Source of the DNA: Zelonia costaricensis
Taxonomy: Eukaryota > Euglenozoa > Kinetoplastea > Trypanosomatida > Trypanosomatidae
Reading direction: 5' to 3'
Assembly: GCA_030849075.1 (NCBI GenBank)
Contig: JASAOO010003554.1
Coordinates: 62,001-126,000, forward strand
Length of the DNA stretch: 64,000 nucleotides
Each line of letters opens with the position of its first letter. Position 1 is the first letter of the stretch. The notes under the pieces were generated by a model. That model saw only the letters and a program-made list of their open reading frames with translations, was not told the DNA's origin and made no database searches. A program made the position numbers and the translations under genes. Of the stretch, positions 19,201 to 29,394 are shown piece after piece.

Positions 19201-22200
19201 TTCGATAGCCGCCATGAGGCGCCGCATTGGGTCTGCGCCATGCGTCTCGAGCACACTCTGCACAGTCGTCGCGTCCACGAGCTGGCGCAGCACCTCGGCC
19301 CTGCGCACCGCGGCTGCGCTGCCGTCACCATCGCCGCTGCCCTGCAGGCGGCCGCGCGTCAGGAGGGGCGAGGGCGTGATGAAGCACTGCTTAATGGCCG
19401 CCAGCCGTTGCCGCGCCTCCGTCAGCGCGCGCGCCTCCGCTGCTATGCGGGGCGAAACGTAAAAGCCGCCTGCACCGGCATCGCTGGCTAGCTGCTGCTG
19501 CTTGCGGTACCGCACGGCGGCGGCGGCGCTGGCGGGCCTGGGCAGCGGCACCAGTCCGCGCGCTCCCGACGCTTGAGCCGCTGACGCAGCGGCTGCCCCC
19601 TCGCTCGTCGCCCCGTCGCTGCGAAAAGTGGCTGCCGCTTCTGCAGGCCCCGCCATCGCCTCGAGCACCCCAGCGTCCTCCGCGGCAATCGCCTCCGCGT
19701 GCCGCACCACCTCGCGCTCCGCCGCGGCCACGCGGGTCCACGCCCGGGCGTAGTCCGTCAGCAGCGTCCAGGGCACTGCCGCATCCACCGCCTTCGCGAC
19801 TCCACCAGCATCGCCGTACCCAAGCACCTCTGCCGGTGCCCCGAAGAAGGCGGCATCGCACGGCGGCAGCGCCCCCACCGCGCGGCGCACCGCCACCGCC
19901 GCATGCGCACCACCCTCCCCATCAGCATCCACAGCAGTGGTAGTCGTCGCGCCTGCCGTTGGCTCTCTTGACACCATCGCCGTGCTGCCGCCCACCCCCT
20001 CGACGTCACCGCAGACCGCAGCGGCCGCCTCCCGCCGCAGGGCATCCACCACCGCCATGCGGTGCTGCAGCGCGAGTGTCAGCTGCGCTTCATCAGTGTC
20101 CGCAGCAGCAGCAGCAGCAACAGCAGCAGTAGTTGCCGCCGTCGCCGGTGCAGCTGCGTCGATATGAGTGACGTTCAACGTCATCGGTGTTGTGCCGCGT
20201 GTGGGGGGACTCAGCACGATGAGGGCGCGGCCCACGGCGGGCCGCTGGGCGACGGTAGCGGCCTCAGTGTGGAGTGCACCGTCATCGCTGCTGTTGGCCA
20301 CAACCGGCGGAGGGGCGGCACCGGGGCTGACCGCACCGCCGTGCACGCGTTGCTGGGCCGCATGTGCGATTGCCTCAGACCAGGCTCCGCCGTACTGCAC
20401 CGCTGGCATTGCCGCGGGCGGCGCGTGGAGTAGCGAGGCGGCGGCGTGCGGGTTCACGGAGGGCGGGTGATGGTGTTGCGCAGGTGGCGCCTGCCCTGCG
20501 GACGGCGCTGCGCCACCGGCCTCGCTGGAGAGGAGGCTCACCGTTTCCACGTCGAAGCGGTGCCGCTGCGTCGGCGGCGGCGGCAGCGGGGGCGAGGGTG
20601 CGCTGCGACTGCGACGCTCGGCGGCCCGTCCGTGCCCCATCGAGCCGCCACGCCCGCCGCGGCCTCCGCGTCCACGCACCACCGGCGCCTCCGCGCTGCG
20701 CGACGCGCGCCGTGGAGGGGACGGTGGATGCCTCGGGACGTGACGCCGCGGCGCCGATGCGACGCTTCGGCCCACGCGTGCGTCACCCAAGTCGCCTCCC
20801 TTGGCAGCTGCCGTGCCACGCGCCACGCGGCGCCGCTCCGGCACCCCGTACAGCCGCGTCCCCTCCACCAGCCCGGCCTCACGGGCCGCGGTGACGGCGC
20901 GCCAGTCGCGCAGTTCCACGGCGAGCGCAGCGCGCGTCTGCTGGGGCACGTAGTCGTCCTCTGGCGGCAGTCGCACTCGCAGCGGGAGCGTCATGCGACG
21001 CGATGGCGGGGGCGGTGTGAGGTGTACTGCTACAGCAGGGGGCGAGACGCGGCGGGCATCGCCAGAGCTCGTGCCGTAGACGGCGCGCAGGACCGCGGAT
21101 GAGTTGATGACTGGGCCGGCGGGAGTGGGGCGTACGGTGGGCTGCGACGGGGCCGCCGGGCTGCCGCCCTCCTCCTTCCCCTCCTCGTCCCCTTCATCGT
21201 CTACCGAACGTGTCGGCGTCGCTGATGTCGCTGCCGCCACTGCGGCCTCGCGGGATGGGCTCGAGGGCCGCGTGCCTTGCGAGTGGCGCAGTGGGGTCAG
21301 GTGGCCGGCGGTGGGGATATCAGCGTCGACATCCCCGCTGTACGCAGCCGCCGCGGCAGTGGAGAGCTCCGTCGACGGGGCCGGAGTTGCCTCGCGCGCT
21401 TCTGCCAGCGTTGCCTCTGCTGCCGCGGCCGATGGAGCGCGTGGGCTCGCAGCGCGCGTCGAGAGCGACCTTCTAGTCTTGCGATCCGCACCGTGGTGCG
21501 GCTGCGGCGTTGTACGCGACAGGCGACGCGGAGGAGTGGCGGTGGTGGTGTTCATCATGCTCGGCTGCGGTTGCGGTGTGGAGCGCCTCCGTGCGCGCTG
21601 CTGCCGTTGTTGCGCCTCCTGCCGTTGCTGCTGGTGCCTCTGTAGGGCCCCGTCTCGATCCGCCTGCACGGCGCGCTGCTCCTCCGCCGCGGCGGCAGCC
21701 GCGTAGCCCTTCACAACGTCCACGGCTCCGGCCAGCATGTGCCTTGTGGCCCGCTCGTGTTGGGCCTGCTGCCGCTGCGCCGCCGCGGCCTGCGAGGCGG
21801 CAAGCTGCTGCACCAGCGCCGCCCGCTGCCCCTCCTGCAGTCGCGTCTCGCGCTGGAGAAGGTTGACCGTCTCGCGGTGGTGCCGGAGAAGGCGCTGCTG
21901 CTGCGCCTGCAGGAGCTCGGCGTACTGCCGCTGCTCGTAGTGACGCTGCCGCCGCTCCTCCTGCAGCTGCCGGTCGTAGGTGCTGCGAAGGCGGTCCAGC
22001 TCGCTGACGTAGTGCCGCGTCTCACGCTCCGCGAGCTCGTGCAGGGCGGCCTCGTACGGCTGCGGCTGGGCGACGACGGCGGTGAAGGGCGGGAGGGACG
22101 TGGACGGGTCGGCCGCGACACGGTGAAGGCCGCTCACCGTGCGCAGGGCCCGGGCTGCGGGCCGCGGCAGAGACGCAAGAAACACACGCTGGGCCTCCGC

Positions 22201-24849
22201 ATCCGCCTCCCGCTCCTCCGCCTCGCGCTGTGTGCCGCCACCGCGTGCGTCAGCAGGATTCGCGCTTGTGTGGAACTCCACCGGTGAGGGCTGACGCGAT
22301 GCGGCGAAGGCCACCGTCGGGGAGCTGAGCCGCGCCCGCACCGCGGCGTGCGCCGGCTCGCTCATCACGCGGACATCACGACAGACCCGTTCAAGCAGCC
22401 GGCGCTGGCGCCCCAGCTCCGCCTGCAGCTCCGGCGGGACGGCGGGGAGGGCGGCCACAACGCGCTGCACCAGCGCTGCCTGGGCGGCCGTGTCGGCGAG
22501 GGTGCCGGCCGCAGCACTGCCGGTGCCGCTCCCGCCCCGCGTGTCACGCAACCGGCGGCGTTCGCGGCGCTCCTCGGAGGCGGGGTCGTGCGGGCCCGCA
22601 CTCGTGCCCGCACCTCCGCCGCGTGTGTCCGTCGAGTGGGGGCGCCGTGCCTGGCTTGCGTGGGCGTCGACCTCCAGCGCCACAGGCCCCGCCGCGATGG
22701 CGCCGCCCGGGTAGCTCACACTGTAGCGCAGCAGGTCCTGCACCTCACGCGGCGTGAGCCCCATCTCCGACGCTGCTGTGGCCCACGTCGGGCCGGCACG
22801 CAGCAGCGCGTCGCGGCGGTGCTGCGAGAAGCTGAGCTGCACGAGGCGGTGCGGGTGGTCGTTTGGGCCGTGTTCGTGCGTGTGCTCACCAAGACCGACG
22901 CCAAGCGCCCCCAGGTCATCCACGCCGTCCATCCCCACATCTCGATCACCGTCGCTGTCGCTGCTGTGGTCGCTGCCGAGTGCGGACGGTCCGGTGGCAT
23001 CCAGCAGGCGCCGTGCGTACACTTCAGGGTCGAAGTCCGACACCACCGCCGTCCCACCGCTCGCGTGTCGTGTGCCGCGGCCACTGCGACGACCACGCCG
23101 ATGCCGTGGTGGGGTGCGCGCCGAGCCGCGTGAGCGGGAGCGGTGCTGCCGCAACGCCGCACTGCGCCCATCAATCGCGTCCACGATCTCCGTGATCGAC
23201 GCCGTGGCCCAGTACGCGGGATCGCGCCCGCGTCCGCCCATCGCCGCCACGCCGCTGCCGCGCGGGTTGCCGGTGCTGCTGGTGCTGCTCTCGTCGGAGG
23301 CGGAGGTGGAGACGTCGCACGGCGAGGCGCTCTCGGCCGTCTTGGCCGGCGTCGCCTCTTCGCGGTGGCCGTGCGCGTGCAGGCGGCGCTGCACGTCCTG
23401 CAGCTCACGCAGCACCGCCGCGCTCTCCGCGGCTGGCGACACCGACGGCGGAGGGGGACGATGCCGCTCTGCGGCGTGCTGCGGAGACGGGGCCGTGGGA
23501 CGTCCAGGCGCCGCAGCTCTGGCAACTCTCGAAGCCACTGCCGCGCCTGCTGCTGGTGCTGCGTACGCGGTTTGGGGCTGTGCGGCGGTCTGCGCGCCCA
23601 GCACCTCGGCCTCCGCCGCTGCCTCCGCACGGAGAAACTCGACGATGGCTGCGGGCAGCGTCGGTGCCGAGTCGCCAGCCGCGCGTGCCGTCGCGTCCGG
23701 CGTGGGTGGCTGCCAGATGCGCGCCTGTGACGCCTCCGTGTCCAACGCACGGCCGCCGCCGTGCACCCCCGCCGCGTGGTCCGTGCTGTCCTCCAGCAGC
23801 GTCGCCCGCTCCGCTGCGAGGACCGACTGCGCCGCGGAGCTGGCGAGCAGTGGCGCGGCGGCCGCGGACGTCAGTGCCCGGTGCCGAGTCCGCGTTGGCA
23901 CGAGCGTGGGCTCGATCATGACGTCCGCGAAGGTCTCGGGGTGGCCGTACGCGCCGTCGCTGACGCCGGTCCGCACGGCGAGGGCCTCTTCCACAAGGGC
24001 CGATGTGATGAAGGTGCCTGGCGGCGCGAGGGGCTGCAGGCGCAGCGGTGCGGTGTTTGCGTCTTCGCCCGCGTCGCTGAGCTCGTCCTCTGTGTCGGAG
24101 TCGCGGAGCGGTGGTGGCCCTGCGCGCTGTGCGGGCGCGGAGAGGCCGCTCCCACGACGGCGAGGGCCACGACGCCGCGCCACCGCCTCCGTCACCTGCA
24201 CCAGTGCCGGCTCGCTGGACGCTGACACGAGAGGGGGTGCATCGGCGGCGAGGGCGGCGGGCCGCGCCGTGGCCTCCGCGCTGCTGGCAGTGGTGAACTG
24301 GGCATCCAGCACGGCGTCAATGAAGGAGACGTGCGGCTGCGGCGCTGCGGGTGACGCGAGACTCGTCGTCGAGGCAGCGATGCGCGGGCGGGCTGTGGGG
24401 CGGCTGTGGGCACGCCGCGACGAGTGCCGTGATGACGACGGCGCACCTGCAGCGCCATCAGCAGCAGCGGCGGCGGCGGAAGAAGAGCTGCGATGCGGCC
24501 GCGCGGTGGGGGTGTCGATCAACTGTGCTGCACCGCTCTCCGCCAGTGTGCGCCGGCGTGCGGTGGTGGCAGCCGTAGGGGCGAGGTAGTGCGCCGGCGG
24601 CCGCGCCGCCCCGCGCGCTGCTGCGGGCGACGGCGGCACGCCTCGTGCGCGACGCGGCACTACCGGAGCGGGCGGCAGCGGTGGCGGGGCTGTGACCAGC
24701 GTTGACACCACGCCTGGGGATGGGGAGGCGGGGAGGGCAGAGAGGCGCGGCGGGGACGGCGGTGATGTTTGCTGCAGCACACCGCTCACCGTAGCGGGGG
24801 CGGCGGTAGCGGTGGCCTCCGGTGCCCCCGCGGCCCTGGCCGCTTCCAT
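16270..24849 (-). CDS. Hypothetical giant low-complexity protein with a central coiled coil
   Basis: The protein has 2859 residues. The ATG at 24849 is the first in frame, with an in-frame TGA four codons upstream, so the start is well supported. Most of the protein is Ala/Ser/Thr/Pro/Arg-rich and looks disordered. At about 936-1086 is a strong coiled coil rich in Arg, Gln, Glu and Leu (for example ELAERETRHYVSELDRLR). Shorter helical patches follow in the second half, including DYARAWTRVAAAEREVVRHAE, MRRLMAAIEDELLRLMLASR and a Glu/Gln/Arg-rich segment. The protein ends in a short helical Gln/Arg motif, QAQVQRIQQEQRARVPW. I recognise no enzymatic domain. Large coiled-coil, low-complexity proteins of trypanosomatids are often cytoskeletal or flagellar, but that would be a guess here. 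Confidence 0.82.
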   Translation of the reverse strand: MEAARAAGAPEATATAAPATVSGVLQQTSPPSPPRLSALPASPSPGVVSTLVTAPPPLPPAPVVPRRARGVPPSPAAARGAARPPAHYLAPTAATTARRRTLAESGAAQLIDTPTARPHRSSSSAAAAAADGAAGAPSSSRHSSRRAHSRPTARPRIAASTTSLASPAAPQPHVSFIDAVLDAQFTTASSAEATARPAALAADAPPLVSASSEPALVQVTEAVARRRGPRRRGSGLSAPAQRAGPPPLRDSDTEDELSDAGEDANTAPLRLQPLAPPGTFITSALVEEALAVRTGVSDGAYGHPETFADVMIEPTLVPTRTRHRALTSAAAAPLLASSAAQSVLAAERATLLEDSTDHAAGVHGGGRALDTEASQARIWQPPTPDATARAAGDSAPTLPAAIVEFLRAEAAAEAEVLGAQTAAQPQTAYAAPAAGAAVASRVARAAAPGRPTAPSPQHAAERHRPPPPSVSPAAESAAVLRELQDVQRRLHAHGHREEATPAKTAESASPCDVSTSASDESSTSSTGNPRGSGVAAMGGRGRDPAYWATASITEIVDAIDGRSAALRQHRSRSRGSARTPPRHRRGRRSGRGTRHASGGTAVVSDFDPEVYARRLLDATGPSALGSDHSSDSDGDRDVGMDGVDDLGALGVGLGEHTHEHGPNDHPHRLVQLSFSQHRRDALLRAGPTWATAASEMGLTPREVQDLLRYSVSYPGGAIAAGPVALEVDAHASQARRPHSTDTRGGGAGTSAGPHDPASEERRERRRLRDTRGGSGTGSAAAGTLADTAAQAALVQRVVAALPAVPPELQAELGRQRRLLERVCRDVRVMSEPAHAAVRARLSSPTVAFAASRQPSPVEFHTSANPADARGGGTQREAEEREADAEAQRVFLASLPRPAARALRTVSGLHRVAADPSTSLPPFTAVVAQPQPYEAALHELAERETRHYVSELDRLRSTYDRQLQEERRQRHYEQRQYAELLQAQQQRLLRHHRETVNLLQRETRLQEGQRAALVQQLAASQAAAAQRQQAQHERATRHMLAGAVDVVKGYAAAAAAEEQRAVQADRDGALQRHQQQRQEAQQRQQRARRRSTPQPQPSMMNTTTATPPRRLSRTTPQPHHGADRKTRRSLSTRAASPRAPSAAAAEATLAEAREATPAPSTELSTAAAAAYSGDVDADIPTAGHLTPLRHSQGTRPSSPSREAAVAAATSATPTRSVDDEGDEEGKEEGGSPAAPSQPTVRPTPAGPVINSSAVLRAVYGTSSGDARRVSPPAVAVHLTPPPPSRRMTLPLRVRLPPEDDYVPQQTRAALAVELRDWRAVTAAREAGLVEGTRLYGVPERRRVARGTAAAKGGDLGDARVGRSVASAPRRHVPRHPPSPPRRASRSAEAPVVRGRGGRGGRGGSMGHGRAAERRSRSAPSPPLPPPPTQRHRFDVETVSLLSSEAGGAAPSAGQAPPAQHHHPPSVNPHAAASLLHAPPAAMPAVQYGGAWSEAIAHAAQQRVHGGAVSPGAAPPPVVANSSDDGALHTEAATVAQRPAVGRALIVLSPPTRGTTPMTLNVTHIDAAAPATAATTAAVAAAAAADTDEAQLTLALQHRMAVVDALRREAAAAVCGDVEGVGGSTAMVSREPTAGATTTTAVDADGEGGAHAAVAVRRAVGALPPCDAAFFGAPAEVLGYGDAGGVAKAVDAAVPWTLLTDYARAWTRVAAAEREVVRHAEAIAAEDAGVLEAMAGPAEAAATFRSDGATSEGAAAASAAQASGARGLVPLPRPASAAAAVRYRKQQQLASDAGAGGFYVSPRIAAEARALTEARQRLAAIKQCFITPSPLLTRGRLQGSGDGDGSAAAVRRAEVLRQLVDATTVQSVLETHGADPMRRLMAAIEDELLRLMLASRLDAAASPRTSPPRGAEPTPQSPVTQLVVGMDDELARALAEATLQDAVYAALAQSHAASYHRHPAVAAATAASDKPQPRHEHVRIPRFAATAWLEDAAETGSPAVGVAHDVLHPDGATDRTDAGGASGRATTAVLAVAPPAVDGQGADAATSTATPVAPAMATVLVPLQPPSRAAGGSATPAAQEVRVVVDLSPAMQHVMTGLGAGVAGDGPRRWYPPMQQEQLPSPWLAMEDRRDVIVQVERRPTETVTEAPTLPLQDAPAMESIEISKMQDGAGSRAEPELAAATAALSLPQVPADAVARVSVGAPSVSLSPALSLPPPPPPPLVSSEVTGWAAGSPAAPAVAADVPNTPPTPHDTPAPASAISPTLLLLLLRSLCDQEQQQRAGLVDREEEQRHAVERLRVVARDVVAHRRTATPKPSADLAAVPSPEASPSRATSGMAAPPPPPPPAAPPPQPLSLPPSPSHVASATRSAAAAAAAASSAPSVPPPVRDPVMSFVLEWVRQFGGGAASQPASLPRRRSRSSARASSAAAAAAAGLMKGLTAAAQTAASPPEPQVDVALALVAPSPDPRVRYAASGPSTRNLGTSTSSIASTSTASPSLPSSLRTASSSDSTSSATPSALRPGAAQATPSVAHAAEVYRHAPTRKSRPVLDTQRRRGNSGSGSTASTATTRYTSSDTHSTSRARDDTAPVEDVGAAHGPSRLLPPRASVEVQAALAAALRAHQCMADADDAAAAAAATSAFSAVAPSAAAGAPEVSFASAMGNSSYAVTLPAASAETTAIGQPAAAAGRGSPYRGAGAGHDGLRRHKAPGQPDELGALVPAAATTAPASVFVAAAAAWSELSLTSTSTSSRSGATRHPARGQPPSQRAPAAALPTAGTTTTTTTTTAATATTRTATGAPPSFPLPFQTTRAVVDEGLNRARGEASAAAAPPAAHVTSPPHAVNQVLQAQVQRIQQEQRARVPW

Positions 24850-26139
24850 CGCCGCTCGTCAGCGAGCCCGTGCGTGTGAGGGGCGCGCGGCTGCCGGTGA
24901 TGCTAGGCTTCCTGCCGTCTGCTGGAGAGGGAGAGCGAGGCAGAGTCGATGTCGAGGTGAGGAGGGGTGTTGACGGTAGTGGTGGTGGCGGCTCTAGTGT
25001 TGGTCTATGGTAGAGTGAAGTGCGTGTGTGTGTGTGTGTGTTGGTGTGTTCGCGTTAGGGTGTACGACACGCACCCAGCCCTTCAGCGCTGCTGATGCGC
25101 GTGCACACACAAAATACAGGCAGAGGCGATCTTGAACACTCGAGACGGAACGGGGAGAGCGAGAGAGAGCGAGTCGCTGAGGTTTGGACAGCACTGTGGG
25201 AGCGGCGTGCAGCGTCGAGACACACGAAGCCGTGAGCGGCAACCAGCCCATACGCTCTCGTGCGTGCGGGCTGCGGTGAAACAGGGGCGGGGGTGGGCTG
25301 CGAAGAGCTTGCAGACGGACACCTCCACACGTCGTCTGGAAGGTTGGCACGAGAGGCAAACGTGGTACAGGGGCAAAGGGGGGAGGTGCATCCAGGGTAC
25401 AGCGCGGAGCCCCCTCCCCTCCCTCCTCCGCCGCCAGACCCGCCTCGATGTGGCTTCATGTGGCTCCATCCCTTCACACGAGCACACCCACTGCCATTAA
25501 ACACACACACAGACCCCCGCCACAGGCGTACACGGTCCCCTCCACGTGGCTGGCCGTGGCGATACGGAGGAGAGCGGGAATGAGGGGAGGGGAAGAGGGG
25601 GAGGAAAGAGGGGAGGCTGGTGTGTGCGTGTGTGCGTGTGTGTGTGTGTGTGTTTGCCATCCACATTCAAAGCACACCACGGCGGCGGTGGTGGTCGTGG
25701 TTGGATGCGAGCCGCCTAGATCCCCATCCCTCCGCCCCCTCTGTCACTCACCCACCTCCTCCTCCTCCCCCCCCCACCCACCTCACGGTGTCGTGTCCTC
25801 GGGTCCGGGTACGCGCGAGCAAGGTGATGTGGGACTCGCCGCACGCCGGGCCACTCGCACAGGTCGATAGGGACACGGAGAAGAACACAAGGCGGGTGGT
25901 CGCAGTAGCGCGGAGCTCTGCATGCGACACGTCCGCACACAGGCACACACAAACACACTGCCTCTGCCTTCACTTGCCCCGTGCCAGTGCTGGCACCATC
26001 ACCACCATCGCACGCGCACACGTGCACACGCGCCCCACGCGTAGCGGTGACATGGAGTGGGTGGGAGTAAGGAAGTACGACTCTCTTTCTCTATCTCTGT
26101 GTGTTGCTCTCACCTCGTCCAGCTGCACCTTCCCCACTG
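24850..26139. other. Intergenic region, 1.29 kb
   Basis: No supported gene. On plus it holds a TG run at 25023-25041 about 175 nt upstream of the giant gene's ATG, and a longer TG run at 25620-25653. CA-rich stretches at 25935-25958 and 26010-26035 read as TG on the coding strand in the 3' flank of the phosphotransferase gene. The pyrimidine tract and AG at 24945-24922 set the probable 5' UTR. Confidence 0.55.
24922..24945 (-). other. Candidate spliced-leader acceptor for the 2859-residue gene
   Basis: On the coding strand a tract made almost only of C and T ends in CCAG, with the AG at 24923-24922, 73 nt upstream of the ATG at 24849. It is the first AG after the tract, which is the usual rule for trypanosomatid trans-splicing. 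Confidence 0.55.
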
Positions 26140-27954
26140 TTATGCCTTCTTCAGCTTGGTGGACCGGGGCAGCAGCTTCGCCGTCGCCGCGGCCCGCTTC
26201 TCAGCCGCCATGGCCTCCCTCAGCGCCTTCTGCTTCGCCATGGGCACGGTAAAGATTGGCACCTGCAGCACGCCCGCCGTCTCCCGCACCACGTTCCACA
26301 CGAGGTGCACGAAGGTGACCACAGACAGCGCGAAGAACTCGTAGAGGATGAGCTCCTCGTCCAGGTCGTAGGCGTAGTCGGAATAGCTCTCACTTGAGGT
26401 CACACGGGCGCCGGTCTGGTTCACCCGCACCGCCGCGCCGGTGCTCGCGTACAGGGGGGTCGACGTCCCGCCATGCGCGGCCTGGCCCCAGCTCCGCCGC
26501 TGCTGCTGCCGGCGCAGCTGACTGACGTTGTGGAAGTATGTCAGCGTGATGTGCACCCCGAAGAGGACAAAGGGCGCGAAGGTGCGGCGGAAGGGGAAGA
26601 ACTCGGCGCTGGTGAGGTGGGCGAGCATGAGGTGTATCGCGAGCTTCGTGTAGAGCAGCCCCACCGTCCAGCAGAAGATGCGCGGGTGGCGCCGAAAGAC
26701 GTCCTCCTGCGACGTCAGGAACCACATGTTCGCCATCAGCGTGATCACGACGAGCGGCACGAGGCGCGAGAGGGCGTGCAGGAAGGGGAAGCGCGTGTTG
26801 AAGCGGCCGCCACCGAACTTGTGCCGCAGCTCCGCCTCGGGCGTCGTGCGGATGGCCCTGTACACCTGGTAAACATTGCCCGCCGTCGTCAGCGCAGCAC
26901 TCACCGTCATGAACAGGACGGCAAGCGTGTTGAAGCGAACCCGCAGCACGGCCTCGCTGCTGCCGTACAGCCGCAGCACCATCTTCTGCAGCACGCCGTG
27001 GCCGAGCCACACCTTGCCCAGCACCACCTCCTCGTACTGCGCCGTGAGCGGGTCGACCGCGAAGGGCACGCGGGTCGGTGCCGGTGGGTTCGCCCGGTAC
27101 GCGGCGCTGCAGTTGAGGTTGAAGAAGAACGGCACCATCGCGAAGCCGTCCGCGTCCTCGCGCCACGTAATGTGCGGGCACACCTTGTTGAGCACCAAGG
27201 CCTCGATGTCGAGGGCGGCCTGTGGCGCCGGCTGGCGTAGCACCTCGGGCAGCCACCGCGATGGCACCTCGAGTGCGTTGTTGTACCACCACTGCGGGCC
27301 ACCCACCCACGCCGTCCACAGGTATATGCCGATAGCAATGAGGATGCCCTCGTTTGGGCCGTTGATCACCGGCAGCACGAGCACGCCGCGGTAGTACTCC
27401 TCCCACGTGTTGAGGAAGAACACAATCACGGCGTTCAAGACGATCAGCCACGTCTTCCAGCACGGCCCCGCAGAGACGGCGGCGGCGACGGAGAGGCCGC
27501 CGACGATGCAGTTGACCGCGTCGCAGCCGTGGTCCATCAGGAGCCCAAGCGGGCTGGAGGTACCGGTGCGCCGCGCCTGGTGCCCGTCGAGGTTGTCGAG
27601 CAGCTGATAGAGGAAGAGCGCCACGGCAGCGAGCACGCACACGTACGCCGGCGGCGGCGGCAGGAACTCTTTTGCAAAGGGCAGCGCCGTCTTGCTCGTC
27701 TCGTTGCGAGGGATGTACATGGTTCCCTTCACCGTGAGTTTGGGCATGTAGTAGGCGAGCAGCGAGTGCGTGATGCTGACGAAGACGAGCGCGGCGATAG
27801 TGATGACGTTGGGGGCGAGCCAGACGGGGAGGTAGTTCACCACCTTACGGCACAGCGGGCGCCACATGTGATTGTACACGTAGCTGTGGTCCTCGCCGCG
27901 GTACACGTACTGCGCCAGCCGCTCCTTGGCATCACTCGGCAGATATGAGAGCAT
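26140..27954 (-). CDS. Ethanolamine/choline phosphotransferase (CDP-alcohol phosphatidyltransferase family)
   Basis: The protein has 604 residues, starting at the first plausible ATG (27954). It carries the complete family signature DGx2ARx8Gx3Dx3D: D123 G124, A127 R128, G137, D141, D145, in the segment DGHQARRTGTSSPLGLLMD. It also has the NGPNEG motif at 198-203. This family transfers phosphoethanolamine or phosphocholine from the CDP-alcohol to diacylglycerol in the ER membrane, the last step of the Kennedy pathway. About ten hydrophobic segments are visible, at roughly 49-69, 102-119, 145-162, 167-184, 202-217, 341-362, 393-411, 427-447, 459-476 and 535-556. The usual eukaryotic enzyme has about 390-420 residues. 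The excess is mainly a hydrophilic insert at about 218-340 with several Trp and Cys, plus longer loops near the C terminus. The tail is Lys-rich (KLKKA), compatible with ER retrieval. Whether it uses CDP-ethanolamine, CDP-choline or both cannot be read from the sequence. Confidence 0.9.
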   Translation of the reverse strand: MLSYLPSDAKERLAQYVYRGEDHSYVYNHMWRPLCRKVVNYLPVWLAPNVITIAALVFVSITHSLLAYYMPKLTVKGTMYIPRNETSKTALPFAKEFLPPPPAYVCVLAAVALFLYQLLDNLDGHQARRTGTSSPLGLLMDHGCDAVNCIVGGLSVAAAVSAGPCWKTWLIVLNAVIVFFLNTWEEYYRGVLVLPVINGPNEGILIAIGIYLWTAWVGGPQWWYNNALEVPSRWLPEVLRQPAPQAALDIEALVLNKVCPHITWREDADGFAMVPFFFNLNCSAAYRANPPAPTRVPFAVDPLTAQYEEVVLGKVWLGHGVLQKMVLRLYGSSEAVLRVRFNTLAVLFMTVSAALTTAGNVYQVYRAIRTTPEAELRHKFGGGRFNTRFPFLHALSRLVPLVVITLMANMWFLTSQEDVFRRHPRIFCWTVGLLYTKLAIHLMLAHLTSAEFFPFRRTFAPFVLFGVHITLTYFHNVSQLRRQQQRRSWGQAAHGGTSTPLYASTGAAVRVNQTGARVTSSESYSDYAYDLDEELILYEFFALSVVTFVHLVWNVVRETAGVLQVPIFTVPMAKQKALREAMAAEKRAAATAKLLPRSTKLKKA

Positions 27955-27979
27955 CTCTGTGATGTCGATGAGTTGGTGT

Positions 27980-28002
27980 ATGTGTGTGTGTGTGTGTGTG
28001 TG
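27980..28002. repeat. TG dinucleotide repeat in the 5' UTR of the phosphotransferase gene
   Basis: About eleven perfect units, reading CA on the coding strand, begin about 25 nt upstream of the ATG at 27954 and lie between it and the predicted splice acceptor. Confidence 0.9.
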
Positions 28003-28065
28003 GTTGTGGGTGTGTGGATGTGTCGAAGATGAGCAGCTGGACGGCTGGTCGAGTGCTGTCGCGCG

Positions 28066-28114
28066 CTTACGCAGTCACGAGGACAAGAGGAACAAGAAGA
28101 GAAAGAAGATGATT
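28066..28114 (-). other. Candidate spliced-leader acceptor for the phosphotransferase gene
   Basis: A nearly continuous pyrimidine tract on the coding strand (plus 28078-28114) is followed by the first AG at 28067-28066, 112 nt upstream of the ATG at 27954. The CA repeat at 27980-28002 would then be inside the mature 5' UTR. Confidence 0.6.
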
Positions 28115-29352
28115 CAGTGGAGGCCGACAATCAAGAATCGGGGAGGGGGAACGGAGAAAGATGGGTGAGAAGCCGCGTGTGTGCGTGTGTGTGTGTGTGT
28201 GTGGGTAGGTGGGTTGGGGAAGTAGGCGTGTGGGATGCGGATGTTGAGCGTAGGACTGACCCTCACCCCCCTACTCCCTCTGCCCCTCTGCCGCAAGAAC
28301 GCTGGATCGATCGCCGCCTTACCCACCCGTGTACACGGCCGCACCACACACGCGCGGCGGGGGGGGGGGGTGCGTCGGATGCAATTGTGGTGATGGGCAG
28401 GCGCAGGAACAGGCGTGCGGGAGTGAGTCGGAGAGGGCGTCGCGTACGTTGCGCGGCGTAGAGGCGGCCGCGAAGGTGGTCTCCAGCGTGGTCTTGCGCG
28501 TGCGTGTACGTTTGGATCGGTGGGCGGTAGTGGTGGGAGGGAGGGGGGGATTGCTGTTGCTGGTGATGCTGGGTGATGGCGGTGGGGTGGTCGAGGAGGA
28601 GGGAGGCTTTGTACCGCTCGAGCGCCTGTACATCCACATTCACACACGCCGTGTCAGCGCGGCTATACACTTGCACACGCGCACGCACTCCTGGTGAACC
28701 CGCGAACACACACACCGGCGCAACGTGCGGCCGCGTGGGTGCGTGCCTGGTGTGCGTGTGTGGGAGAGAAGAGGGCCGGTAGCGGAGTGACGCGCTACTG
28801 CACCCCCACCGCGTGAGAGGGGACGAGGGGGGGGGGGGGGGCAGCAGCGTGGAAGTGGTAAAGCGGACAGAAAGGGGAGGAGACAGTGAAGCGAGCGGGA
28901 GGAGAGCCGAGGGGGGCGTGGCCGCTCCGGCAAGCGGGAGTCACTTCTCCTCACCACAGTGCGCGCGAGATGCTGCGCAGCGGGAGGAGAGAGAGGAAGC
29001 GCATCGACTCCGTTCCGCGGATGTGGAGCCACCGCCTATCGCGTAGAGGAGGAGGGGGAGGGGAGGGCCAAGGGAAGCACCCCAGCGTCCTCTTCTCCTC
29101 TTCCTCGGACGGGCGGCGCCACATGTCCTGTGAAGCGGCGTTGCAGGTGGTCTTCCACGTATTCCCGCCATACGTGTGCGGGGGTAAAGGTGTGGGTTGG
29201 CGCCTTGCAGGTGGAGGAAGCATGAACTCGACCACGGCACGCCACCATAACACGCTGAAGGCTCGTTGCGAGTGGCGCTCAAGTGCTTCTTTCGTGGTGT
29301 GGTTCGTGTCGCAGAGGACGCCACACTTCCACCACCGCCGGAGATACGGGCA

Positions 29353-29354
<2 letters not shown>

Positions 29355-29394
<40 letters not shown>

